This document shows, piece after piece, positions 21,901 through 32,800 of a DNA stretch of 64,000 nt. The notes under the pieces are model-generated. The model was not told where the DNA came from and did not search any database. It worked only from the letters and a program-made list of their open reading frames with translations. The DNA comes from Costus lasius. Its lineage: Eukaryota; Streptophyta; Magnoliopsida; Zingiberales; Costaceae. Positions within the stretch are counted from its first letter, which is position 1. The number at the start of each line of letters is the position of its first letter. The translations under genes were made by a program, and so were the position numbers. The stretch covers positions 84,367,461 to 84,431,460 of the forward strand of contig CM050447.1 in the NCBI GenBank assembly GCA_027563935.2. The letters run 5' to 3'.

Positions 21901-22817
21901 GGAAATGTTTCCAGATGAAAGATTTAGGAGAAGCAGCCTATGTGTTAGGTGTGAAGATCTACAGGGATAGATCTAAGAGGCTTCTCGGGCTGTGCCAGAG
22001 TACTTACATCGATAAGGTCCTGGAGAGATTTCATTTAGAGAATTCTAAACGAGGATATCTTCCAGTCAGACATGGTCTGAATCTTTCAAAGAGTCAGTGT
22101 CCACAAACACAGACTGAGAAAGATGAAATGGACAATACGCCTTATGCTTCGGCTATTGGATCCATTATGTATGCGATGTTGTGTACTCGCCCAGACGTCG
22201 CTTACGGGTTAAGCGTAACCAGTCGTTTCCAAAGTAATCCAGGTATGGCGCACTGGATTGCAGTCAAGAACATTTTAAAATATCTGCGGAGGACCAAAGA
22301 TATGTTCTTGATATTTGGTGGTCAGGAAGAACTCAGTATTGAAGGATATACTGACGCTTCGTTCCAGTCGGACCAGGATGATTTCCGATCGCAATCAGGC
22401 TATGTTTTTAGCTTGAATGGAGGAGCAGTGGTGTGGAAGAGTTTCAAACAGTCAACTGTTGCTGATTCCACAACAGAAGCCGAGTATGTTGCAGCCTCGG
22501 AAGCATCCAAGGAGGCAGTGTGGATTCGTAAGTTCGTGAGAGAACTTGGTGTCGTTCCTTCGAGTGCAGATCCTTTGGTTATCTTCTGTGATAACACTGG
22601 AGCAATCGCACAAGCAAAGGAACCACGGTCGCACCAGAAGTCCAAGCACATACAGAGACGGTTTCATTTGATCAGGGAGATCATAGATCGTGGCGAGATC
22701 AAAGTCTGCAAGGTTCATACAGATGACAATCTGGCAGACCCGCTTACCAAGCCTCTGGCGCAGCAGAAGCATGAGAAGCACTGTAATAATATGGGTTTGA
22801 GATTTCTCAACCATTAG
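18936..22817 (+). CDS. Element B Gag-Pol polyprotein, intact (1293 aa)
   Basis: A single-frame Ty1/copia polyprotein in the order Gag, protease, integrase, RT, RNase H. Gag occupies about residues 1-235. The CCHC knuckle CFHCGQLGHWKKDC starts at residue 240. The protease motif is DTACG at 286, where DSG or DTG is usual. The integrase zinc site is H420, H425, C451, C454, and the catalytic triad is D481, D544, E580 (a D-X35-E spacing). RT has D882 in QMDVKTAF and YVDD at 967-970. RNase H acidic residues are D1140, E1181 or E1183, D1219 and probably D1268. The start ATG lies in a context shared by all copies. The length is close to that remembered for BARE-1-type polyproteins. The product should form cytoplasmic particles, copy the RNA and integrate the DNA. 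No lesion is seen. Confidence 0.96.
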   Translation: MNFNVRSLLEREKFAGPNFSDWFGHLKIVLKAERKLYVLETAIPPQPAPNAARAVREAYEKHVNDSIDVACLMLASMTPPLQRQHEDMSAIEIIANLKMLYAAQARTERYNLTKLFFQSKLAEGSPVGAHVLKMIGHKEALEKLGHTINQELAVDIILQSLPPSFDAFIINFNMNKIDCTPAELLNMLLTTEETLKGKPSTSVLMVPSRNKKKGKKGKAPVKSYSKALKQKVKRSKEYRCFHCGQLGHWKKDCKALQGDKRGSFASGSGIFVTEVMFSSSISWVLDTACGVHICSNVQELKRRRQVGQHEVDLRVGNGARVAAVAVGDYFISLPSGLVLELNNCYFVPSITKNIISIPALVRKGFSFECNISKCILSFDNIVYATGSINNGLYMLDMECSIQQIDIKKAKYADDSTLLWHSRLGHINEKRIKRLHDHGLLGSFSYKEIDTCKACLMGKMTKSPFLHKGQRASGLLDLIHSDVCGPFSKHARGGYQYFITFTDDFSRYGYVFLMRHKSESFDKFKEFKNEVQNQLCRNIKALRSDRGGEYLSHAFTDYLKECGIISQLTPPGTPQWNGVSERRNRTLLDMVRSMMSQATLPYSFWGFALETAAKVLNRVPSKAVSKTPYELWYGKQPSLTFIRIWGCEAYVKKLASGKLESRSDKCIFVGYPKETKGYYFYDPKENKVFVARTAIFLEKEFLLQEASGREIKLDENPEEGQSSQAQLDEPEPVEQVIEQPEAQISREPRRSGRIRRQPERYDGVYIIDNDEPLTYADAVSGPESARWLEAMRAEMDSMSDNQVWDLVDPPPGVIPIGCKWIFKKKIDMDGNVVTYKGRLVAKGFKQIYGIDYDETFSPIAMFKSIRILFAIAAYYDYEIWQMDVKTAFLNGNLDEDVYMTQPEGFTNPADRHKICKLKKSIYGLKQASRSWNIRFDESVTEFGFIKNEDDPCVYKRFSGSVITFLVLYVDDILIIGNDIPEMYAVKAWLRKCFQMKDLGEAAYVLGVKIYRDRSKRLLGLCQSTYIDKVLERFHLENSKRGYLPVRHGLNLSKSQCPQTQTEKDEMDNTPYASAIGSIMYAMLCTRPDVAYGLSVTSRFQSNPGMAHWIAVKNILKYLRRTKDMFLIFGGQEELSIEGYTDASFQSDQDDFRSQSGYVFSLNGGAVVWKSFKQSTVADSTTEAEYVAASEASKEAVWIRKFVRELGVVPSSADPLVIFCDNTGAIAQAKEPRSHQKSKHIQRRFHLIREIIDRGEIKVCKVHTDDNLADPLTKPLAQQKHEKHCNNMGLRFLNH

Positions 22818-22826
22818 ATTAAGTGC

Positions 22827-22837
22827 AAGTGGGAGAT
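22827..22837 (+). other. Element B polypurine tract
   Basis: AAGTGGGAGAT abuts the 3' LTR; it is the plus-strand primer site. Confidence 0.88.
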
Positions 22838-24524
22838 TGTTGGGGTATGCCCTTAAGGCTAATGTTTGAGGCCTATGGGAATGTATCTGTATCATGTAAT
22901 AAACTGTTATGTTTATAAAGGCATGGTTATTATTCAGTTGTCTACATTGTCTGCTACAATATATGTTCTTCTGAATAATGTCTCAAAGCTGTTCAGCTGG
23001 GCTGACATGCAATATGTCCTTAGTCGAGATATCTTAGTGAACATGAGACAGCCTTGATATGATTGAGACTAATATGTGTTCTAATCTTATAGGATGCTTC
23101 GAGCATGGAATAAGATGTAGACTCATGGGTACATTGGATGTACTGGACAGACCCTACTAGGTTATTCAATTGTTTGTCACAATGTGAATAATCCTTGAGT
23201 GCAACAAGTGGCACATTTCCTTTGACTTGAGATCACTTGTGTTTTCTAAATGATGATTGTCATTGTTTTGAGGTAGTTCAATATCATTTGAAACATAATG
23301 ATTATAGACTATCTTGGATGATGAGCTTGAGTCAGGTTAGGGCACTAGTGATAGACATAGGATTGCCGTCTCCTTGTTTAAGGAGTGTGATGTTCTAAAG
23401 GGGCCCCCTGGATGAGATGATTGAGAAAAGAGTATGGCCATACCCAGGTGACAGTGTTCATCTGTTCTAATCATGCTCGTCATATTGGAGTTACAAGCTT
23501 GACACGCTTGTCCAATAAGAACATCCAGTGGCAAAGGACATATGTATGCCTAGTGAAGTTGATTCACACTTGTGCTGTTTTTGGGTGTAGTCTTGGAAGA
23601 CTCTTTTCTTTATATCGGGAGACAGTGATGTGTTGCTAGATACCCCTCACTGATCGTGATGACGTGAGTTATCGTTACCGACATTTAAAGGAAACCCTTA
23701 GGGTCGCACAATTTGATGATATGGCTTACTTAAGTCAGATCGTGTGGACTGAATTGTTTGGGTTCAGTTTAAAGGGATTTAATCTCTGATTGTAAGTGAG
23801 ATCTGGTCTGATCATGTTTGATTGATTAGGGCTTGAGATCGGTAAGCTTCGATCGAGAGAATGGATGCTAGATCGGTCAGATCAGGAGCATTAAGAGATC
23901 AACGGTCAGATCAAAAGCCTTATGGTTTAATTATGATTTGGGCTAGTTGCTTGGCTTGATTGGTTCTTAAATTGAACCAAAATGAACCGGCTCACTAAAT
24001 GAGCGCATGGTTCAAGGGGAGAGGAGTTGACGACATGTTCACTTGGTGTGAACGTTGGGGCGATGAGTGGTTACTATTTTTAGTAACCATGATCTCCACT
24101 TGGAGAGTTCTCTCGTCCAAATAGAGTATGCTCTATTTTCGCCTCTACGTTTTTTCCCTCTCGCCCATATTCCTCTCGACACCTTGTGTGAGTGCGGCGA
24201 CGCTTGAAGGATAGAGGAGGATTCGGCCAAGAGAGATCGAGATCTCATCATTCCCTTTCACTCGACAAGGACCTCTTGGAACCTTGCTAGCACAAGGAGC
24301 ACCAAGGGAGATAGCGTCATCATCCTGTGTGTGACGACAAGGAGAAGATCTCATTTGATCTTTGCTTCCAAGGCGCCATCTTGAAATGGCCATGGTATGA
24401 ATTCTTTTTCATATTTTAAAGTTGATCATAATACATGCTATGCGATCTTAGAAACCCTCTTCCGCTGTTTTAAATCCCTTACTTGCGCCTATTAGGGTTT
24501 CCTTCCCTCTTTAGGGGACTTTCA
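22838..24524 (+). repeat. Element B 3' LTR (1687 bp)
   Basis: Pairs with 15401-17086. The shared 28-nt block is at 23624-23651. It is followed by TGAAC (24525-24529), the right target duplication. Confidence 0.96.
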
Positions 24525-24529
24525 TGAAC

Positions 24530-26042
24530 ATGAGACAACCTTGATATGATTGAGACTAATATGTGTTCTAATCTTATAGGATGCTTCGAGCATGGAATAA
24601 GGTGTAGACTCATGGGTACATTGGATGTACTGGACAGACCCTACTAGGATATTCAGTTGTTTGTCACAATGTGAATATTCCTTGATTGCAACAAGTGGCA
24701 CATTTCCTCTGACTTGAGATCACTTGTGTTTCTAAATGATGATTGTCATTGTTTTGAGGTAGTTCAATATCATTTGAAAGACAATGATTATAGACTATCT
24801 TGGATGGTGAGCTTGAATCAGGTTAGGGCACTAGTGATAGACATAGGATTGCCATCTCCTTGTTTAAGGAGTGTGATGTTCTACAGGGGCCCCCTGGATG
24901 AGATGATTGAGAAAGTGTATGGCCATACCCAGGTGACTGTGTTCATCTGATCTAATCATGCTTATCATATTGGAGCTACAAGCTTGACACGCTTGTCCAA
25001 TAAGAACATCCAGTGGCAAAGGAAAGATGCATGCCTTGTGAGTTAGAGTCACACTTGTGCTGTGGTTTGGGTGAAGTCTTGGAAGACTCTTTCCTTTCTA
25101 TTGGGAGACAGTGATGTGTTGCTAGATACCCCTCACTGATCGTGATAACGTGAGTTATCATTACCGACAGGTATAGGAAACCCTTAGGGTCTCACAATTT
25201 GATGATATGGCTTACTTAAGTCAGATCGTGTGGACTGAATTGTTTAGGTTCAGTTTAAAGGGGTTTTAAACTCTGATTGTAAGTGAGATCTGGTCTGATC
25301 ATGTTTGATTGATTAGGGCTTGAGATCGGTAAGCTTCGATCGAGAGATTTGATGCTAGATCGGTGAGATCAGGAGCATCTTGAGATCAACGGTGATCTTG
25401 AGCCTTGAGGTTCAATAAGATCGACCATTGCTTGGGCTGATTTGGTCTTGGACCAAAGTCATTTGAACCGGCTCATCTTGTGAGCGCTTGGTTCAAAGAT
25501 TCGAATGGGGTGAAGGAGTTACGGTTCACTTCATGTGAACGCATAACCGTTGAGAGTAATGGGTTGCTATTTTTGGATAGCAACGCCTCCACGTTGATTA
25601 CAACGTTCGCTCAATCGCCTCTCATCACTTGGACGATTTTTCTCTCTTCTCGTGTGACAAAGCTCTCGACGAGTGTAGAGGAAGTTCTTCTTCGCCAAGC
25701 CCAAAGGATCTCATCTCCTCCACGCGCAAAGGACCCTTGAAGCTTTGCTAGCACAAAGACGACAAGGAGAAGCCATTCCTCATCGTGTGTGCGTCGACTA
25801 GGGAGAAGATCCCTTTCGGTCTTTGATTCCAACACACCATCCAACGAATGGCGATGGTATGATTCTTCTTGATATTTGCAATCGGTTTTTCATAGTTGAT
25901 CATATATATCATGCAACAGATTCTTGATGCCCTAATTTCCGCCCATGCAATAGTGTTCTGTGTGCATGTATTAGGGTTTTGCGCCCCCCTCTTGAAAGGG
26001 GTTTTATCCGCTTGCGCTCCCCTCTTGAAGGGGACTCCTGCA
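24530..26042 (+). repeat. Element C 5' LTR, right part
   Basis: Continuation of C's 5' LTR after B, ending GGGACTCCTGCA. With 15198-15400 it gives 1716 bp, the same as the 3' LTR. The 28-nt block is at 25110-25137. Hairpin GTTGCTAT/ATAGCAAC is at 25563-25584. Confidence 0.95.
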
Positions 26043-26044
26043 AT

Positions 26045-26056
26045 TGGTATCAGAGC
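26045..26056 (+). other. Element C primer-binding site
   Basis: TGGTATCAGAGC lies two bases after the LTR end. Confidence 0.95.
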
Positions 26057-27866
26057 AGGCTTTTATGCATGATAAATATGTTTGCTGTGATTTGTGATCC
26101 TTGTATGCGCCATGTTACTAGATCTAGACTACATGCGAAACTTTACTAGTTATGTATTGTTGTTGGCGCATGTATGGGTAGCGCTTCTATAAGTTGTGTT
26201 TGATGTTTATCTTACAAAAAAAATAAAATGACTTGCGCGCTTACCATTAGATCTAAATGGCGCCTGCAGTAAACCCTTAGACGGGTTATTAGGGTTGAAG
26301 TCGTCCTCTAAGTTAGATCCAACTGGTCTGATCAGACTATCTGACAGCCTAGATGGGTCGACCAGAGAGCACCTGTGCGTAAGCTATAGGTGGCTCTAGG
26401 TCGACTGCATCAAAGGCGTGTAGCGATGTCTGATGGAGACACTTTATGAACGCACATGAGTTAGGCCCGGGGTCACACCCGTTTGCCAGATCTCATAGTG
26501 GTCGTTCAGCCCTGCCGCATGCATGTTTGACCACTGGGTCAACTCAAGTCAGTTAGGACTTGGTGCATGCAAGGGCAATGGATCTGACTAGGTTGGATGA
26601 GTGGATCCCTAGTAATGGACCGTTGTAAGGTTGTAGGGCCTATAAGGAAATTAAAATTCATACCCATGGGGTTTTTCAAAATTTAATTTCATGAATGGAT
26701 CACATGATGATTGATGCATATGTATGTTTATTTCATCTTATGTGGGCTGCCCAAGTTAAATGTGTGCTGTGCTGGGGCCTGCGTGCCTGGTAATGATTTT
26801 GTAAATTAATTTTAATTGTGATCTGCGAATCACCTTGTACTTAATTTATAAAATGTAATTGACCTGCGAGTCAAACTTGTCTAGATAGATTAATTTGTAA
26901 ATTAATCAGACAAGAGCACTGAGCACACTTGGCAGAGGCGCATGCAGCAAGTGGCTTGACCAGGTGGGAGGTCTAGGGTTCGACCCTAGGACCTGGCGCA
27001 TTTTCCCTGGTAGGCGCACCAGAGCTACAGATGGCGCTTGGGCCCAGGTTTGGGCCAAATGAGCAGCAAAAAGCCCCATGATGAAAAGCAAGTCAAGACT
27101 TAAGTTAGGTTAAGGTCTTACTTAGGCTATGGGCTTTTACCACATAAGATTCATGCTTTCTTTTATTGCTTTATAAGTAGAACAGCATGTTTTAATTTAT
27201 CTTCTGCTATCACCATAGGATTGCATGATAGTGAGGAAGATAAAAGACCGTTAAAATCCAACGCTAAAATATCAAGCTCGTAAGCCTTCTGACGCGAAAC
27301 CTCACTGTTCTGACTATCGTTGGAGCCGTGTTGTACCCACTCAGTGGGCACGTCCATCTATCTTCAGACGGTGTGTGATTACACCTGCGTGTTACAGAGT
27401 AGGGATTTATCCCTTCTCGTTGCTCAGCATAGCACGTGGTGGTCCAGGGAGTAGGTCGAGTCAGCTTGACCATGTAGGCTACATATGTGGCGCATATGGT
27501 AGCACATGGAGGCAGCCATCTGTGGGGTCAGAGATTGTGTTGTACCAACTCAGTTGGCACAGTCGGCTGGATTGCCCAGATGAAGGGGAATCGCACGGGT
27601 TGGCGATTGGCTGGGACAGCCTACCAGAAATTAGTGCTTGTACTCTCTGTGCATCTTATCTCGCCTGAGCGGGACGCGGAGACCAAGTATAAAATCTGGA
27701 TCCCATCTCACTAAAAGAGTTCTACTCTTTCGGGCTGTTTTGCTGGATTTTTCAGCCAGATAAAATAGTGAGAAAAAGAATCTTTCTTAAGTCCTGATTG
27801 ATTCTTGACATTGATACTGACCTTGTTGTTCTTGTATTGTTGTAGATTCCTGCAGCAACGAACACC
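26057..27866 (+). other. Element C untranslated leader
   Basis: Same organisation as B's leader. CUGCGN-loop hairpins lie within about 26775-26875. The three-hairpin module spans 27327-27673. A TTGTTGTAG acceptor-like end precedes gag. Confidence 0.8.
27327..27673 (+). other. Element C three-hairpin leader module
   Basis: Hairpin 1 CGTG/CACG (27327-27330, 27349-27352) around CCCAC/GTGGG, and hairpin 3 CTCGC/GCGGG (27660-27673), as in B. In hairpin 2 one arm position differs from B (GAGATTGTG against GAGACTGTG), making a G-U pair rather than breaking it. Confidence 0.55.
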
Positions 27867-28097
27867 ATGAGCTTCAATGTGCGATCCCTACTGGAAAGGG
27901 AGAAGTTTGCTGGGCCGAACTTCTCTGACTGGTTTGGACACCTTAAGATCGTTCTTAAGGCAGAGAGGAAACTGTATGTCCTCGAGACGGCGATACCGCC
28001 GCAACCCGCTCCGAACGCCGCAAGGGCGGTTCGGGATGCCTATGAAAAGCACGTCAATGATAGCATTGATGTCGCTTGCCTGATGCTAGCGTCTATG
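27867..28097 (+). pseudogene. Element C gag, 5' fragment cut by element D
   Basis: The first 77 codons of gag, starting MSFNVRSLLEREKF. The coding sequence is interrupted at the CTATG target site (28093-28097) by element D and resumes in the same frame at 37275. As it stands, the fragment runs a single base triplet into D's LTR and stops at 28098-28100 (TGA). Confidence 0.95.
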
Positions 28098-29802
28098 TGA
28101 AGGAACCCCAAAGATAAAGGGGGCAAAAACCCTAAGCATGGCGCTAATGAAAAATGATGCAAGCGGAAGCAAGGGTTTTAAAATCGTTTGCATGCCAATT
28201 GTTCAACTATCAAAGATTGATAAGAACAAGATCATACCATAGCCATGTAGATGGTGCGGCTTGGAAGAAGAAAGACCGAAGGGATCTTCTCCAAAGAAAT
28301 CACACACAAGGGATGAAAGCTTCCTCCTTGCGCAAGTCTTGTGCTAGCAAGATTGGCAAGCTCTTTCAACCGTGTGTAGGAGATTAGATGAAAAGGGCTG
28401 CCTTCTTTTCGAGAGCTCTTCCTTCTTTTCGCAAGAACAACGCCTTCTCCAAGAGCAAGCCGTTTTCTCCACGCCCAAAGAGCAAAACCGAAAGCATTAG
28501 AGAGTAATCAAGCCATGAACGCATATGCGTTTAGCTTATGGAACTTTCCATAAATGGCAACGATTAAGAGTTGGCGTTCATGGTTCATGTTTCCATGAAC
28601 CAAACGCAACCTCTTCTCCCTCTTGAACCAAGCGCTCAACCCATGAGCCGGTTCAATTTCATTGGTTCAATTTCGAAACCAAATCAGCCCAGAATTAAGT
28701 CTAGACCAAATTAGACCACAAGGTCCTAGATCTGACCCTTCATCATCTGACGCTTCTGATCGCACCGATCTAGCATCATCTCTCTCGATCGAAGCTTACC
28801 GATCTAAAGCTCTAATCAATCAAACATGATCAGACCAGATCTCACTTACAATCAGAGATTAAATCTCTTTAAACTGAACCAAAACAATTCAGTCCACACG
28901 ATCTGACTTAAGGAAGCCATATCACCAAATTGTGCGACCCTGAGGGTTTCCTTTAAATGTCGGTAACGATAACTTACGTTATCACGATCAGTGAGGGGTA
29001 TCTAGCAACACATCACTGTCTCCCGATATAAAGGAAAGAGTCTTCCAAGACTGCACCCAAAACACAGCACAAGTGTGACTCAATTCACAAGGCATACATT
29101 TGTCCTTTGCCACTGGATGTTCTTATTGGACAAGCATGTCAAGCTTGTAACTCCAATACGATGAGCATGATTAGATCAGATGAACATAGTCATCTGGGTA
29201 TGGCCATACACTTCCTCAATCATCTCATATAGTGTGGCCCTATAGAACATCACACTCCTTAAACAAGGAGACGGCAATCCTTTATCTATCACAAGTGCCC
29301 TAACCTGATTCAAGCTCACCATCCAAGATAGTCTATAATCATTATATCTCAAATGATATTGAACTAGCTCAAGACAATGACAATCCTCATTTAGAAACAC
29401 AAGTGATCTCAAGTCAGAGGACATGTGCCACTTGTTGCTTACAAGGATCATTCACATTGTGACAAGCAATGGAATATCCCAGTAGGGTCTGTCCAGTACA
29501 TCCAATGTACCCATGAGTCTACATCTTATTCCATGCTCGAAGCATCCTATAAGATTAGCACTCATATTAGTCTCTATCATATCAAGGCTGTCTCATGTTC
29601 TCCAAGATATCTCGACTAAGGACTTATAGCCTGTCAGCCTAGCTGAACAGCTTTGAGACATTATTCAGAAGTACACTTATTACAGCAGACAAGGTAACAA
29701 GCTGAATAATAACCATGCCTTTTATAAACATAAGAGTTTATTACATGATACTATTACAATCCCAAAGGCCTCAAACATTAGCCTTAAGGGCATACTCCAA
29801 CA
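28098..29802 (-). repeat. Element D 3' LTR (1705 bp)
   Basis: Reads TGTTGGAGTATGCCC at 29802 leftward and ends CCTTCA at 28098. Same length as the 5' LTR at 35565-37269. The 28-nt block is at 28990-29017. Confidence 0.96.
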
Positions 29803-29813
29803 ATCTCCCACTT
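29803..29813 (-). other. Element D polypurine tract
   Basis: The reverse complement reads AAGTGGGAGAT, next to the 3' LTR. Confidence 0.88.
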
Positions 29814-29822
29814 GCACTTAAT

Positions 29823-32800
29823 CTAATGGTTGAGAAATCTCAAACCCATATTATTACAGTGCTTCTCATGCTTCTGCTGCGCCAGAGGCTTGGTAAGCGG
29901 GTCTGCCAGATTGTCATCTGTATGAACCTTGCAAATCTTGATCTCGCCACGATCAATGATCTCCCGGATCAAGTGAAACCGTCTCTGTATGTGCTTGGAC
30001 TTCTGGTGCGACCGAGGTTCCTTTGCTTGTGCTATAGCTCCAGTGTTATCACAGAAGATAACCAAAGGATCTGCACTCGAAGGAACGACACCAAGTTCTC
30101 TCACGAACTTACGAATCCACACTGCCTCCTTGGATGCTTCCGAGGCTGCAACATACTCGGCTTCTGTTGTGGAATCAGCAACAGTAGACTGTTTGAAGCT
30201 TTTCCACACCACTGCTCCACCATTCAAGCTAAAAACATAGCCTGATTGCGATCGGAAATCATCCTGGTCTGACTGGAACGAAGCGTCAGTATATCCCTCT
30301 ATACTGAGTTCTTCCTGACCACCATATATCAAGAACATATCTTTGGTCCTCCGCAGATATTTTAAAATGTTCTTGACCGCAATCCAGTGCGCCAAACCTG
30401 GATTACTTTGGAATCGACTGGTCACGCTTAACCCGTAAGCGACGTCTGGGCGAGTACACAACATCGCATACATTATGGACCCAATAGCCGAAGCATAAGG
30501 CGTATTGTCCATTTCATCTTTCTCAGTCTGTGTTTGTGGACACTGACTCTTCGAAAGATTCAGACCATGTCTGACTGGAAGATATCCACGTTTAGAATTC
30601 TCTAAATGGAATCTCTCCAGGACCTTATCGATGTAGGTACTCTGGCACAGCCCGAGAAGCCTCTTAGATCTATCCCGGTAGATCTTCACACCTAATACAT
30701 AGGCTGCTTCTCCTAGATCTTTCATCTGGAAACATTTTCCTAACCATGCCTTAACAGCATGCAGTTCAGGAATATCGTTTCCAATGATCAAGATATCATC
30801 GACGTAGAGGATTAGGAATGTAATCACGCTCCCACTAAACCTCTTATATACACACGGGTCATCTTCGTTCTTGATGAAACCAAACTCAGAGATTGATTCA
30901 TCAAAACGAATGTTCCAGCTTCTTGATGCTTGTTTCAGTCCATAAATGGACTTCTTTAACTTGCATATTTTATGACGATCTGATGGACTAGTGAAACCTT
31001 CCGGTTGTGTCATATACACATCCTCATCCAGATTTCCATTGAGGAAAGCTGTCTTCACATCCATCTGCCAGATCTCATAATCGTAATATGCAGCTATCGC
31101 GAAAAGAATCCGAATAGACTTAAACATGGCTACTGGTGAGAAAGTTTCATCATAATCTAACCCGTAGATTTGTTTGAAACCTTTCGCAACTAGCCTGCCT
31201 TTATAGGTAACCACGTTACCATCCATGTCAATCTTCTTCTTGAAGATCCATTTACAGCCTATAGGGATTACTCCCGGAGGCGGATCAACCAAATCCCAGA
31301 CTTGGTTATCTGACATGGAGTCCATCTCGGCTCGCATAGCTTCAAGCCATCTAGCTGACTCCGGTCCACTGACCGCATCCGCATAAGTTAGGGGTTCATC
31401 ATTATCAATGATGTAGACTCCGTCATAGCGCTCAGGCTGTCGACGGATCCTACCCGATCTTCGCGGTTCCCGTGATATTTGAGCCTCAGGTTGTTCAATA
31501 ACCTGATCTACCGGCTCAGGCTCATCCAACTGTGCTTGACTACTTTGTCCTTCTTCTGGATTCTCATCCAGCTTTATTTCTCTCCCACTGGCCTCTTGCA
31601 GAAGAAATTCCTTCTCAAGAAATATGGCCGTCCGAGCAACAAAAACCTTGTTCTCCTTGGGATCGAAGAAATAATAACCCTTAGTTTCCTTAGGGTAACC
31701 GACAAAGATGCATTTGTCAGATCTGCTCTCTAGTTTCCCAGAGGCGAGCTTTTTGACATAAGCCTCGCAACCCCAGATCTTGATAAATGTCAAGCTAGGC
31801 TGTTTCCCATACCATAACTCATATGGCGTCTTTGAAACTGCCTTGGATGGCACTCGGTTTAGTACCTTTGCAGCTGTTTCCAGTGCAAAACCCCAAAAGG
31901 AGTATGGAAGAGTAGCCTGACTCATCATAGAACGAACCATATCAAGTAACGTTCTATTTCTCCTCTCGGACACACCATTCCACTGCGGTGTTCCTGGCGG
32001 AGTGAGCTGTGAGATAATCCCACACTCTTTCAGATAGTCAGTAAACGCATGACTCAGGTATTCACCACCTCGATCAGAACGAAGTGTCTTGATATTTCGG
32101 CCTAACTGATTTTGTACTTCTTCTTTGAACTCTTTGAACTTGTCAAAAGATTCATTTTTATGTCTCATTAAATAGACATACCCATACCTACTGAAATCAT
32201 CAGTAAAGGTAATGAAGTACTGATAGCCACCTCTGGCTTGTTTACTAAAAGGCCCACACACATCACTGTGTATAAGGTCCAGTAAACCTGAAGCCCTTTG
32301 ACCTTTGTGAAGAAAAGGTGACTTCGTCATTTTACCCATCAAACAAGCTTTGCATGTATCAATCTCCTCATAGGAGAAAGATCCCAGCAGTCCATGATTA
32401 TGCAACCGCTTAATGCGCTTCTCGTTTATATGGCCTAAACGACTATGCCATAGCAAGGTGCTGTCATCAGCATACTTGGCTTTCTTATTATCAATGTTTT
32501 GTATAGAATATTCCATGTCCAACATGTATAACCCATTGTTAATTGAACCAGTTGCATACACAATATTATCACGAGATAAAACACACTTTGAAATCTTGCA
32601 TTCAAAGGCAAATCCTTTCCTGACAAGAGCAGGAATAGAGATAATATTCTTGGTAATACTTGGTACAAAATAACAATTGTTTAATTCTAATACAATGCCA
32701 GATGGTAAAGTAATGAAATAGTCTCCTACAGCAACAGCAGCAACCCGTGCCCCGTTTCCAACTCGTAGGTCTACCTCATGCTGTCCCACCTGCCTTCTTC

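Larger units (their letters stand above)
15401..24524 (+). mobile_element. Element B: complete Ty1/copia retrotransposon
   Basis: A full-length 9124-bp element with two LTRs, PBS, leader, intact gag-pol, polypurine tract and TSD TGAAC. It sits inside the 5' LTR of C. The LTRs (1686 and 1687 bp) differ by about six substitutions and one indel by eye, slightly fewer than C's pair, as the nesting requires. It is one of two copies here with no visible coding lesion. Confidence 0.97.

Noticed and set aside
22452..22895. Long antisense ORFs over the RNase H region (22452-22895, 29715-30245, 53108-53470)
   Set aside because: They mirror the sense-strand coding sequence and have no independent domain.
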